A stretch of DNA of 32,747 nucleotides from assembly GCA_016213885.1 (NCBI GenBank), contig JACQZM010000365.1:1-32747 (forward strand). Direction: 5' to 3'. The notes under the pieces were generated by a model. That model had not been told where the DNA came from, ran no database searches, and was given only the letters and a program-made list of their open reading frames with translations. Numbering within the stretch: position 1 is the first letter of the stretch; each line of letters opens with the position of its first letter. Source of the DNA: Candidatus Rifleibacteriota bacterium. GTDB lineage: Bacteria > Muiribacteriota > UBA6191 > JACPRK01 > JACQZM01. A program made the position numbers and the translations under genes. Of this stretch, positions 1 through 8,091 are shown one piece after another.

Positions 1-1
1 G

Positions 2-661
2 TACTACCGGTACTACTACACTGGCCACACGATCTACATCCTGGCCATCGCACGGTACACCAACCTGCCTCTGAACCCCACGGAGAACGATCTGCGGGAC
101 ATGCCGTCGCTGGTCCGCAAGGGGTTCCTGGACTCGGCCCCGCTGGATGTCCACACCAAGGCGCTCGCGGCGTTCAGCGGCAACGGTGGCAAGCCCCACG
201 GTCTGGTCGCCGAGGTCTACGCCGGGTCGCAGATCTGGAACTTCCCGGTGAAGCAGTACGCCTTCAACCTCTCCGCGATCGGCGAGACCGCCTACAACTC
301 CGGCGCGACCTTCGCGCGGGGTGCGAACGCCGACCCGTCGGCCCTGTTCAATCTCATGAAACTCGACCAGAACCAGTTGCCGAACCGGAACAACCGCCGC
401 GTGATCCGCTACCGGCACGGCACCATGCAGATGGTGCTCCAGGAGTTCGGCCAGGCCAAGACCAAGAGCTACCAGTTCATGATCTTCTACGGCGGCTCCG
501 ACACGCCGCTCGGCTCGTCGTGGATGGGCCAGAGCCTCACGGATCACCCCGACTTCGTCTGGTACCCCGACCTGGACAACCCGGGCGATCCCAGGGGTGG
601 CAACCCCTACGTGAAGGCGTCGGATCTCAAGGCGCTCTGCCCGGACCTGCCGCTCCGCTGA
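2..661 (+). CDS. Transglutaminase-elicitor-like protein, 3' fragment
   Basis: The frame is open from the first bases of the window, so the 5' end lies outside; 219 codons remain before the TGA. The visible part is rich in Tyr, Asn and Trp and has no membrane segment. At 230-268 it encodes QIWNFPVKQYAFN, preceded by LVAEVYAGS. From memory this resembles the conserved core of the Phytophthora GP42 transglutaminase elicitor family, where the Pep-13 motif VWNQPVRGF follows a beta-strand of similar composition. Members of that family (Pfam TGase_elicitor) occur in some bacteria and cross-link Gln and Lys side chains outside the cell. The catalytic Cys would lie upstream of the window and cannot be checked. 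The family call is an inference from one motif and its flanks; otherwise the protein is unknown. Two hairpins follow the stop codon. Confidence 0.55.
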   Translation, partial: YYRYYYTGHTIYILAIARYTNLPLNPTENDLRDMPSLVRKGFLDSAPLDVHTKALAAFSGNGGKPHGLVAEVYAGSQIWNFPVKQYAFNLSAIGETAYNSGATFARGANADPSALFNLMKLDQNQLPNRNNRRVIRYRHGTMQMVLQEFGQAKTKSYQFMIFYGGSDTPLGSSWMGQSLTDHPDFVWYPDLDNPGDPRGGNPYVKASDLKALCPDLPLR

Positions 662-670
662 CCGATCCGA

Positions 671-692
671 GATCCGACGTCCACGTCGGATC
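671..692 (+). terminator. Hairpin just after the first gene
   Basis: A perfect 10-bp inverted repeat (GATCCGACGT / ACGTCGGATC) with a 2-nt CC spacer starts 9 nt after the stop codon at 661. There is no T tract. It probably acts as a 3'-end stabiliser or weak terminator. Confidence 0.45.
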
Positions 693-797
693 CGGGTCGC
701 GCGCCGCGCGCGGTTTCGATCGGAGGCTCGACATCCGGAGCCTCGCCGGACCGGATCGAGGCCGGCGTCTGGCAGGCGATTCTGCACGGGTCTGGTG

Positions 798-823
798 GAG
801 GAGCCCGGGTTCCCGGGCTCCTC
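798..823. terminator. Bidirectional hairpin between convergent genes
   Basis: A perfect 12-bp stem (GAGGAGCCCGGG / CCCGGGCTCCTC) with a TT spacer lies between the stop at 661 on the plus strand and the stop at 849 on the minus strand. It is followed on the plus strand by a pyrimidine-rich stretch, CTGGCTTCTTC. Its position between convergent genes and its symmetry suit a shared terminator. Confidence 0.6.
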
Positions 824-848
824 TGGCTTCTTCGGGACCGCCGCGGAT

Positions 849-1328
849 CTACGGAACGCGCTTCCGCTTCCGCTTCCGGGCCCCGATCCTGCCGGCCTCC
901 TGGCTCGAGCGCGACGGCTGCCAGCGCCGGCACCTGGCGTCCACGACGATGGCGCCCACCTTCCCGCACGTGTCCAGCGACAGCTCTCCCCGGGCCACGG
1001 CATCGTAGATCGCCTGACGACTCACCCGACGGATCCGGGCGAACTCGCTCACCGGGATGAAGTCTCTCTTCAGGTGGGAGGTCTCGATGGCCAGCCGGGC
1101 GCACAGGTCGGGCAGCACCTTCATCAGCGGTCCACGCGCCAGCGCCTCGTGGGGAGGCTTCCCATCCCAGAGCGGCGACAGCGGATGGAAGACGAGGGTC
1201 AGCAGGTCCGTGTACGAGATCCCGTCGGCTATGCGGGTCGGGATGTCCTCGATGAGCAGCCGCTGGCCCGGGGAGATGCCGGTCAGGTCGACCCGGGTGC
1301 CGTCCAGCAACGTGTACGTGTCGGCCAT
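849..1328 (-). CDS. Small HTH (excisionase/MerR-like) DNA-binding protein
   Basis: A 159-residue protein of unknown role. Residues 90-113 (FIPVSEFARIRRVSRQAIYD onward) read as a helix-turn-helix of the excisionase/MerR type, followed by a short beta-wing (GKVGAIVVD) and a very basic tail, RKRKRKRVP. The N-terminal 85 residues are not recognised. A good promoter lies directly upstream (TTGCCC, 17 nt, TAGACT) and puts the start site only about 4-5 nt before the ATG, which supports this start codon. A longer frame on the opposite strand covers the same bases, but it lacks a promoter or a recognisable domain. No integrase or phage gene is nearby, so a role as a chromosomal regulator is more likely than prophage excision; that is inference. 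Confidence 0.7.
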   Translation of the reverse strand: MADTYTLLDGTRVDLTGISPGQRLLIEDIPTRIADGISYTDLLTLVFHPLSPLWDGKPPHEALARGPLMKVLPDLCARLAIETSHLKRDFIPVSEFARIRRVSRQAIYDAVARGELSLDTCGKVGAIVVDARCRRWQPSRSSQEAGRIGARKRKRKRVP

Positions 1329-1339
1329 GGTCGTCGCTC

Positions 1340-1368
1340 AGTCTAGCTTGCTGGACAGATCAGGGCAA
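1340..1368 (-). promoter_or_regulatory. Sigma70-type promoter of the HTH gene
   Basis: On the minus strand, -35 TTGCCC (1368-1363) and -10 TAGACT (1345-1340) are separated by exactly 17 nt. The ATG begins 11 nt after the -10 box, so the transcript should have a leader of only about 5 nt. Confidence 0.6.
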
Positions 1369-1382
1369 GCGGACCGGGGCGG

Positions 1383-1427
1383 CCAGGATCCCCCGCCTGT
1401 TCCGCGGAGCTTGGCTTGTGACCAAGC
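1383..1427 (+). repeat. 45-bp palindromic repeat, module 1 (copy 1)
   Basis: This copy starts CCAGGATCCCCCGCCTG and ends with the hairpin GCTTGG-CTTGTGA-CCAAGC. It is the same length as, and alignable with, copies at 7865-7909, 8011-8055 and 29337-29381 (reverse). It lies 10 bp beyond the pbpC stop, so its hairpin may also serve as the terminator of the 1437-7813 operon. Confidence 0.75.
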
Positions 1428-1436
1428 GGCGGCCGC

Positions 1437-3734
1437 TCACTCGACCTGGAACTGGACCGTGGCCGACTCCACCAGATCGTTCGTGGTGGCGAGCAGCGTG
1501 TGATGGCCCCTGGTGAGCTTGAACGACCAGCTGTACGGCGTCGCCGTGGTCACCACCTCCTGCCCGTCCAGGAACCACCTGACCAGCGACACGGTCCTCC
1601 TCGGAACGGCTCGAACGGTGATGGCGGCCGTGGCCCCCGGATCCCTCGAGAGGATGAACCGGTCGCCCGGGTGCGGATAGGCGATCTCCAGGCCCCCGCT
1701 ACCCAGCCCCGCGGACCCCGGTCGATCGAGCTTGTACCGTCCGGCGAGGCCGCGGGCCTGGCGGTCGGCGAGCCACGCCGCGTAGGTCGGTCCGACGTAG
1801 GTGCTGGCCGCCTCTCCCGGCCGGTGCCATGAGCAGCGCGCCGGAAGCGGTCGCCGGGTGAGGAACCTCTCGACGAGGCGCTGGGGACAGGCCTCGTCGG
1901 GGAGGTCGCCGGAGTCGCTGCACACCAGGCGGTCGACGATCCCCTTGGGCCGCGAGAACGCCAGGGGCGGCTGGCTCCCTTCGAGGGCGTCCAGCAGGTC
2001 CTTGAGGATCGGAGCCGCGGCCAGCGCGCCGGAGAGGGCCGTGGAGGTCCCGTCGAAGTTGCCGGCCCAGACCGCCACGGTGTGGCGGCGGGTGTAGCCC
2101 ACGGCCCAGCAGTCGCGATAGCCGGTGCTCGTGCCGGTCTTCACGGCCACGGGATAGGCGTAGTCGAAGCTCCTCTGATGGCCGAAGGTGATCTGCCTGG
2201 CCGCCGGGTCCGAGAGGACGTCGGTGATCAGCCAGGCCACGTCGCCGGCGATGAGTCGGGTCGCGGCGGGCCGCTCCCGGTCCGGGCAGACGGTCAGCGG
2301 ACGGTGCGCCCCTCCTGTGGCCAGGGTGGCGTAGGCGGCGGCGAGGTCGAGAAGCGTGACCTCCACGTTGCCGATGGCGATCCCGACTCCCATGGAGTCC
2401 GGCGAGACCGACGGTTCGACCAGGTTCAGCTGCTTCAAGATCTCGCCGATCGGGGTCACGCCGACCCGTCGGGCCACCTCCACGGCCGCGGTGTTGAGCG
2501 ACCCGGCCAGCGCCGCCCTGACCAGAACCGGCCCGAAGTGTCGCCGGTCGAAGTTCTGGGGGTCGTAGTCGCCCCTCGGCGTGGTGAACGTCCGTCGCAC
2601 GTCCGCAAGCGCCGTGGACAGCGTCGTTCCGCCCTCCAGCGCCAGGGCGTAGATGAACGGCTTCAGGGTCGAACCGGCGGATCTGCGGGCCAGCACGCCG
2701 TCGTTGAATCCCAGCGCCGTGGGAGCCCACTCCAGCGACCCCACCCAGGCCAGCACCTCGCTCCTTGCGTTGTCCACCACCACGCACGCCGCCTGACGAC
2801 ACGCCTTGGCCACGAGGCGCGTCCGATGACTCCGCACGATCGCCTCCGCGGTGCGCTGGACCCGTGCATCCAGGGTGGTCCGGACGATCTTCGCGCCGGT
2901 GGCGTCGGCCGCCCTGGCCAGACGACCGACCAGGTGCGGCGCCAGAAACGGAAAGGTACCGGTCCGCAGCCGGGGCGTGTCCGCCACGGCCTGCTCCAGC
3001 TCGCGCGGACCGATGAAACCCAGCTTGGCCATGCGTCCCAGCACCCACCGACGGCGTCGCTGAAGGCCCATCAGCGCCCGGCCGCCCCGGCGAGGGTCCA
3101 GCCGTCCAGGAGCCTGAGGAACCGCGGCCAGGAGAGCGCACTCGGAGAGCGTCAGCTCGCCGGGGCTGCGGTCGAACAGGGAGCGCGCACCGGCCGCCAC
3201 GCCGCGGAGAGCGCCCGGCATGGGCACGCGGTTCAGGTACTGCTCGAGCACCTGGTCCTTGGTGAGGCGCTTCTCCAGGGCCACCGCCTTGACCAGCTCC
3301 ACCAGCTTGGCCCAGTACGTCCTTGACCGGGGCTCCAGCAGCCGCACGGTCTGCTGCGTGAGAGTGGAGGCGCCGGAGACGATGCGCCGGTGGGTGAGGT
3401 TGTCCCAGAACGCCCGGGCGATGGCGCACGGGTCGAACCCCGGGTGCTGGCGGAACCGGGAGTCCTCGGCCGCGAGGAACGCCTGGACCAGCCGGGCCGG
3501 ACATCGGTCGAGGTCGACCCACTCGCCCCGGGTCCCCGCCGCCCCGACCCGGTGGAGCAGGGTGTGGCCGTTCCGGTCCACCACCACCGGGTCCAGCGGC
3601 CGCTCCAGCCGGGCGGGGTCCGGTCCCAGAAGCACGGCGAGCAGAGCCGGCCAGGGCGAGAGGACCAGGCCCACGGCCAGCACGATGAGGGACCCGCCGG
3701 CCGCGGCCACCAGGATCCATCGGCGCGCACGCAT
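1437..3734 (-). CDS. pbpC: Penicillin-binding protein 1C
   Basis: A bifunctional peptidoglycan synthase of 765 residues, the usual PBP1C length. An N-terminal signal anchor (about 6-37) is followed by a GT51 glycosyltransferase domain with catalytic Glu90 in AAEDSRFRQHPG, GASTLTQQ at 121-128 and EKRLTKDQVLEQYLN at 154-168. The transpeptidase domain has STLK at 355-358 (nucleophile Ser355), SLN at 412-414 and KTGTS at 532-536. The last 75 or so residues look like the BiPBP_C beta-domain typical of PBP1C. All catalytic motifs are present, so the enzyme should polymerise glycan strands and probably bind penicillin. It is the last gene of a three-gene operon. Its ATG shares one base with the TGA of the yihY-like gene upstream (TGATG), implying translational coupling. 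Confidence 0.95.
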   Translation of the reverse strand: MRARRWILVAAAGGSLIVLAVGLVLSPWPALLAVLLGPDPARLERPLDPVVVDRNGHTLLHRVGAAGTRGEWVDLDRCPARLVQAFLAAEDSRFRQHPGFDPCAIARAFWDNLTHRRIVSGASTLTQQTVRLLEPRSRTYWAKLVELVKAVALEKRLTKDQVLEQYLNRVPMPGALRGVAAGARSLFDRSPGELTLSECALLAAVPQAPGRLDPRRGGRALMGLQRRRRWVLGRMAKLGFIGPRELEQAVADTPRLRTGTFPFLAPHLVGRLARAADATGAKIVRTTLDARVQRTAEAIVRSHRTRLVAKACRQAACVVVDNARSEVLAWVGSLEWAPTALGFNDGVLARRSAGSTLKPFIYALALEGGTTLSTALADVRRTFTTPRGDYDPQNFDRRHFGPVLVRAALAGSLNTAAVEVARRVGVTPIGEILKQLNLVEPSVSPDSMGVGIAIGNVEVTLLDLAAAYATLATGGAHRPLTVCPDRERPAATRLIAGDVAWLITDVLSDPAARQITFGHQRSFDYAYPVAVKTGTSTGYRDCWAVGYTRRHTVAVWAGNFDGTSTALSGALAAAPILKDLLDALEGSQPPLAFSRPKGIVDRLVCSDSGDLPDEACPQRLVERFLTRRPLPARCSWHRPGEAASTYVGPTYAAWLADRQARGLAGRYKLDRPGSAGLGSGGLEIAYPHPGDRFILSRDPGATAAITVRAVPRRTVSLVRWFLDGQEVVTTATPYSWSFKLTRGHHTLLATTNDLVESATVQFQVE

Positions 3735-5182
3735 CAGGCGCTCCCTCCTGGAGACGGGCCGTCACCGGGACCTCGAGCCTCGTCCGCCCCGACCGGCCCG
3801 GCGGTCGAGGCCCGCGGTCCCTCGGGATCGGCCCGGGTCGCGGCAAGCGGCTGCACGGGCGCGAGCTGCCCTGTCTCCACTGACCACAGACCCGGATCGT
3901 CCACCACTTGTGACAGGGTCTGGTCTTTCATCACGGCGTTCATGGCGGTCCGCGCCTTGCCCACGAGCTGGGTGACGAACACCACCTCGGGCCGGCTCCC
4001 CGTGAGCCGCGGGGTGTCGGGGAACGTGGCCCAGAACGCCTCTACCATGGAGATCGTCCCGAGGCTCCGGGCCGGGAGGAACGAATCCCTGTGACGGTTG
4101 ACGGCGTGGAGGATGCGCCGCTCCTCGAGCCTCAGCAGCCCGTTCTGGATCACGTGGCTGGGCACCTTGAGCTCCTGCGACAGGTCGTAGATCGTGGGCG
4201 GCGACTCCCCCTTGATGAACCGCCGCCCGATCACCAGGAGACTGGCCAGCGCAGCGTGGGTCAACAGCACCGGGTCGTTCTGGACGTCTTCGCCCAGGAA
4301 CTCGAGCATGTCCCTGGACTGGTAGCAGAAGCTGACCGTGGCACCGAACAGGAAGATGAGACAGGAGGTGTAGATCCAGAACAGGCTCGCCGGGATGAAG
4401 CCGATCGACCCGTAGACCTTGGAGTAGGTGAAGGCGTGCTGGAGGTAGATCCCGAAGGCGTCCTTGGCCACCTCCCAGAGACCTGCCCCGACGAACCCGC
4501 CCAGCAGGCAGGGCATGAGCAGGGCGTGCCCGTACGGCAACAGCCAGTAGGCGGCGCTGAACATGATCCACGAGACCAGGAACGCCATGAAGACGTGGCC
4601 GCCCTCGGAGAGCGCCAGGCTGGACAGGGCGTCGAACTTCAGCCCCACGAGCCACAGGTAGGCCGACAGCCCCATCAGGAGCGGGCCCCAGAAGAGGAGG
4701 TTGGTGAAGGTGATGAGGCTCCGCTGCAGCGGGGGCAGCTGGCGCACGGCGAACACCTTGTTGAGGGAGTCTTCCAGGGTGATGAACAGCATCACGGAGG
4801 TGATCACCACGGCCATCACGGAGATCGAGGTGAGCCCGTACACGTTGGCGGTCAGCTCGTTGAAGTAGTTGATCACCTCGCCCTTCATGGCCGACTTGGG
4901 CACGAGCTGGTCCAGGACGAACACCCGGGCCTGGTCGATGAGCTCGCGGAAGTTGGGAAAGGCGGCGAAGATGGAGAAGTAGAACGTGGAGACCGGCACC
5001 AGGGCGAACGCCGACGAGAACGCGAGGTTGGCCGCCATGGTGAAGCACCGGTTCTGGTAGAACTCGATGCAGACCAGGATCAGGAACCGGAACGCCTTGA
5101 GCAGTCTCGTCGAGATCGGGTCGAGCGTGCCCTTCAGGATCCTGTCGAGGAGCTTCCTCAGCCAGCCCAGGAACCACAGCAT
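3734..5182 (-). CDS. YihY/BrkB family inner-membrane protein
   Basis: 482 residues. Residues about 25-300 form the BrkB/YihY domain: FYQNRCFTMAANLAFSSAFA marks its N-terminal amphipathic start, followed by about six hydrophobic segments. Residues about 310-370 (IYDLSQELKVPSHVIQNGLL) read as a cytoplasmic winged-helix-like domain, which many YihY proteins carry. The tail after about 430 is Ala/Pro/Gly-rich and probably disordered. The family was once annotated as ribonuclease BN, which is wrong; its biochemical role is unsettled. The gene starts 9 bp after the glycosyltransferase stop codon and overlaps pbpC by one base, so all three are probably made from one mRNA. That context argues for a role in envelope assembly. 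Confidence 0.9.
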   Translation of the reverse strand: MLWFLGWLRKLLDRILKGTLDPISTRLLKAFRFLILVCIEFYQNRCFTMAANLAFSSAFALVPVSTFYFSIFAAFPNFRELIDQARVFVLDQLVPKSAMKGEVINYFNELTANVYGLTSISVMAVVITSVMLFITLEDSLNKVFAVRQLPPLQRSLITFTNLLFWGPLLMGLSAYLWLVGLKFDALSSLALSEGGHVFMAFLVSWIMFSAAYWLLPYGHALLMPCLLGGFVGAGLWEVAKDAFGIYLQHAFTYSKVYGSIGFIPASLFWIYTSCLIFLFGATVSFCYQSRDMLEFLGEDVQNDPVLLTHAALASLLVIGRRFIKGESPPTIYDLSQELKVPSHVIQNGLLRLEERRILHAVNRHRDSFLPARSLGTISMVEAFWATFPDTPRLTGSRPEVVFVTQLVGKARTAMNAVMKDQTLSQVVDDPGLWSVETGQLAPVQPLAATRADPEGPRASTAGPVGADEARGPGDGPSPGGSA

Positions 5183-5191
5183 AGGCGCCAG

Positions 5192-7813
5192 CTAGATCCA
5201 GTTGTTGGACCAGATCCTCATGTTGTAGGACTCGCGCGGCATAGGCGTCGCGGAGTAGAGCGGGAAGAAGAACGAGAACGACAGCGCGACCACCAGCACC
5301 GCGGCGAGCGCCTCGGCCCGGATCGACTCGTCGCGCTCCTTGTACTGGTGGAGCAGCCAGGCCATGGCGATGCAGGCGTAGGGGAGCGACTCCAGGTAGT
5401 AGTGGCTGTAGTTCCGCGTGCGGGGCGAGAGGATCCAGGGCAGGTAGAGCCCGCACCAGGCCGCGCAGGCGTAGATCGCCGGGTAGGAACGCTGACGGAT
5501 GGCGAGCCAGGCGGCGAAGAACACCCCCGGGACGGAGAGCCACCAGAGCAGCGGGTTTCCGAGCGCGATGATCCCGGTGACCGTGCTGCCCTCGTGGTCC
5601 TTGTCCTTGTCCTTGGCCTTGTCCTCCTTGTAGTGGTACCAGACCGGCCGGTGAGTGAAGCACCAGGTGTACCATTCGGAGTAATACGGGTGGTGGGTGG
5701 TGAACGTGGTGTGGAACTTCCAGATCTGGGGCTGAAGGCTGACCACGTAGGCGTAGTCCGTGTACGCCTTCCACTTCACCAGCGGGTAGTAGGAGCCCAG
5801 GTAGACCGCCCCGGGGACGAGGACGAAGTGCAGGATCCCCGACAGGATCAGCAGCGCCAGCGCCAGGCCCCGGTACTCGACCTTGAGATGTCGCATCCGG
5901 GCGACGATGCACCACAGGCTGTGGAGGGCGAAGACGCCCATGACGAACGCCAGGAGCCACAGACAGGTCCACCGGGTCGACACGCCCAGGGAGGCCAGGA
6001 GGCTCGTTGCCAGGAGACACCAGCCGTACCCCACCCGCCCCCCGGGGCGGGAGGCCTGTTTCAGGTAGAGGAAGAAGCAGGTCAGGGTGGCCACCTGGAA
6101 GAGGACGGCGAACACGTTGGTCATGGCGGTCCGGGAGAGGACGAAGTAGCACCCGTCCAGGGCGAACAGGAGCGGCCCCACCACGGCGAACCTCCGGTCC
6201 GGGATGATCGCCTTGGCCAGGATGTAGAGGAGCGGCAGCACCAGCACGCCGGCCAGCCACGGCACGAAGCGCCAGCCGTACGAGTTCATCCCGAACTTGA
6301 GGATCCCCAGCCCGATGAACAGCTTGGCCAGCGGGGGGTGGACCCACTCGTTCGGCGCCTTTCCGGCGTAGATCTCCTGGCCCGCCTTGGCGTGGTAGAC
6401 CTCGTCGAAGATCATCTCGCCAGGCACCTCGAGCCGGTGGAGGCGGAGAACCGCGAACGAGACGGTCAGGATCAAGATCAGAGCGAGGTCGAAGCGGTCC
6501 AGCCTGACCAGCGGTTCCTCGACGTCTTCCCAGGGCTTCCGTGACGGCGGATGCCACTCCTCCACCGGCTTCGGCTTGTCGCTCACCAGGTCTTCGGCGG
6601 TGAGCGACCAGAGCTGGACCCAGATCGCCAGGTTGACCACGGAGAGGAAGGAGCCCCACCCGGCTCCGACGGCCCGACCCCAGGACGCGCTCACGTCGAG
6701 CACCCAGAGGGCGTTGAGCGTCAGCGTCGCGGTCCAGGCGAAGTAGACCCGACGACTCCCGGGAAACAGGGCCAGGAGGCCCAGGGCGGTCAGGAGCTGG
6801 CGGTCATGGACCCGGGTGCAGAGGAGGTAGGCGCCTCCGGCGACGAGGATCAACACCTTCAGGTAGTCCGAGTCGTCGTCGCCGAGGATGAGCCGCACGA
6901 TCGCCGCGGTGAGGAGAAGCGCCAGGAGACCGAGTCCGAGACCTTGTCGCGACAACCCGAGCGCCGGGATGAACCGGTCCGAGTCGGGCTGGAGGTTCCA
7001 GGCCGGGAACCACAGGTTGAAGGCGTTCACCGAGGACATCGGCTCGTGGCGGAACTGCTCGACGAACACGGCCAGCGGACGGGACGGCAGGAACACGACC
7101 CCGACCAGCACCAGGGCCACGAGGAGAACGGCGACGGCCTGGGCGGCCTGGACAGGCTCGCGGCGTCTGGCTGCCAGCACCAGCGCCAGCGGCAGGAGCA
7201 CCACCGCCTGAGCCTGGACCAGGCCGGCCGCGCCGGTCAGGAGGACGCCCCAGAACACCCGCCCTCCAAGGAGGGCAGCGGTCCCCCCGAGGACGAACGC
7301 GAGCACCAGGGAGTCGACCTGGCCCCAGACGGCGCTGACGATGATGAGCGCCGGGTTCAGGTAGAGCGATGCGGCGACGTCCATGGACCGGCCGGGGCTG
7401 GCGTACCGGCTCGCGATCCGGTAGATCGCCACCAGGCACGCGATGTCGGCCAGCAGGCTCGGCAGCCGCACCCAGACGCCGAACAGCCGGGACTGCCAGG
7501 CGCCGAACGCGGGGTCGAAGAGCGCCCAGATCTTGCCCAGAGGCCAGAGGATCAGGGTGAACAGCGGGGAGATGGAGCCGGGCGAGTGGGTGGCCCAGTC
7601 GCCGGCGAAGAACGACCCGAACCCGGCCCGGCTGATCCGCATGCACCAGCCCTTGAGCTCCTGTACGTCCGGGCCGAGCGCCGGCCAGGTCCAGGCGAGC
7701 ACCAGGCGCAGGACGAGACCGCCCACCACCAGCCAGACGAGCGCCTGCCGGGTCCAGCGTTCTTCGGCGCCGGGGTCGTGGACGTCGGGGACGTCCTGCT
7801 TGAGCCACCACAT
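5192..7813 (-). CDS. Double-module GT-C glycosyltransferase (WGQxDS module plus PMT module)
   Basis: 873 residues with about 20 predicted membrane segments. The C-terminal half (about 438-873) is a protein-O-mannosyltransferase-like module: EMIFDEVYHAK with the FDE motif at 469-471, VHPPLAKLFIG at 491-501, and a PMT_4TMC-like region with HHPYYSEWYTWC and RPVWYHY. Such enzymes use a polyprenyl-phosphate sugar donor at the periplasmic face. The N-terminal half (1-420) is a second multi-spanning GT-C-like module with an acidic first loop (GPDVQELKG) and AVWGQVDSL at 161-169, a motif seen in Alg6/PIG-M-like and other polyprenol-dependent mannosyltransferases. Two such modules in one chain is unusual. 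A KAKDKDKDKDH loop lies in the C-terminal module. The gene heads an operon with YihY and PbpC; the acceptor is unknown. Confidence 0.85.
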   Translation of the reverse strand: MWWLKQDVPDVHDPGAEERWTRQALVWLVVGGLVLRLVLAWTWPALGPDVQELKGWCMRISRAGFGSFFAGDWATHSPGSISPLFTLILWPLGKIWALFDPAFGAWQSRLFGVWVRLPSLLADIACLVAIYRIASRYASPGRSMDVAASLYLNPALIIVSAVWGQVDSLVLAFVLGGTAALLGGRVFWGVLLTGAAGLVQAQAVVLLPLALVLAARRREPVQAAQAVAVLLVALVLVGVVFLPSRPLAVFVEQFRHEPMSSVNAFNLWFPAWNLQPDSDRFIPALGLSRQGLGLGLLALLLTAAIVRLILGDDDSDYLKVLILVAGGAYLLCTRVHDRQLLTALGLLALFPGSRRVYFAWTATLTLNALWVLDVSASWGRAVGAGWGSFLSVVNLAIWVQLWSLTAEDLVSDKPKPVEEWHPPSRKPWEDVEEPLVRLDRFDLALILILTVSFAVLRLHRLEVPGEMIFDEVYHAKAGQEIYAGKAPNEWVHPPLAKLFIGLGILKFGMNSYGWRFVPWLAGVLVLPLLYILAKAIIPDRRFAVVGPLLFALDGCYFVLSRTAMTNVFAVLFQVATLTCFFLYLKQASRPGGRVGYGWCLLATSLLASLGVSTRWTCLWLLAFVMGVFALHSLWCIVARMRHLKVEYRGLALALLILSGILHFVLVPGAVYLGSYYPLVKWKAYTDYAYVVSLQPQIWKFHTTFTTHHPYYSEWYTWCFTHRPVWYHYKEDKAKDKDKDHEGSTVTGIIALGNPLLWWLSVPGVFFAAWLAIRQRSYPAIYACAAWCGLYLPWILSPRTRNYSHYYLESLPYACIAMAWLLHQYKERDESIRAEALAAVLVVALSFSFFFPLYSATPMPRESYNMRIWSNNWI

Positions 7814-7822
7814 GCGGGTAGC

Positions 7823-7852
7823 ACTATAGAATATGAGGGGCGGGAATGCCAG
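7823..7852 (-). promoter_or_regulatory. Promoter of the glycosyltransferase-yihY-pbpC operon
   Basis: On the minus strand, -35 CTGGCA (7852-7847), an 18-nt spacer, and -10 TATAGT (7828-7823). The ATG at 7813 begins 9 nt after the -10 box, so the mRNA would have a leader of about 1-3 nt. No Shine-Dalgarno sequence fits in that space. Confidence 0.5.
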
Positions 7853-7864
7853 AGGTCGGGAGCC

Positions 7865-7998
7865 CCAGGATTCCCCACCTGTTTCGCGGAGTCGTGCCTG
7901 TGATCAGGCCTCGGCCTGGCTGCAGAGTCACCAAGGAAGTGGAGGGGGATCATTTGAAGTCGCGCTCGGGGCGCGACTCGGATCCGGCGAGGCGCCGG
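7865..7998 (+). repeat. Palindromic repeat, modules 1 and 2 joined (copy 2)
   Basis: Module 1 (7865-7909) begins CCAGGATTCCCCACCTG and ends in the hairpin GCCTG-TGAT-CAGGC. Module 2 (7910-7998) begins CTCGGCCTGGC and ends with two hairpins: GTCGCG around a CTCGG loop, and CCGGCG-AGG-CGCCGG. The same two-module arrangement occurs in reverse at 14721-14855. Confidence 0.85.
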
Positions 7999-8010
7999 AA
8001 CTTGGGAGCC

Positions 8011-8055
8011 CCAGGATTCCCCGCCTGCTTCCCGCGGCTTGGCCCGGGATCGAGC
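8011..8055 (+). repeat. 45-bp palindromic repeat, module 1 (copy 3)
   Basis: Begins CCAGGATTCCCCGCCTG and ends GGCCCGGGATCGAGC, exactly 45 bp like copies 1, 2 and 5. Its terminal hairpin is degenerate. The preceding bases GGGAGCC also match those before copy 2. It sits between the stop of the cyclic-nucleotide-binding gene and copy 2, as a near-tandem pair. Confidence 0.75.
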
Positions 8056-8091
8056 GTCGGCTTGGATCCTTCGCTCCCACCCAGGGTGCGG

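Noticed and set aside
2082..3326. A 414-residue plus-strand frame antisense to pbpC
   Set aside because: It is antisense to a protein with complete catalytic motifs and has no recognisable domain.
4091..6544. An 817-residue plus-strand frame antisense to the same genes
   Set aside because: The Gln/Glu/His-rich composition mirrors the antisense of membrane-protein codons; no ribosome-binding site or domain.
3762..6659. A 965-residue minus-strand frame across the YihY and glycosyltransferase genes
   Set aside because: It overlaps two recognisable genes out of frame and has low-complexity Pro/Arg/Gly content with no domain.
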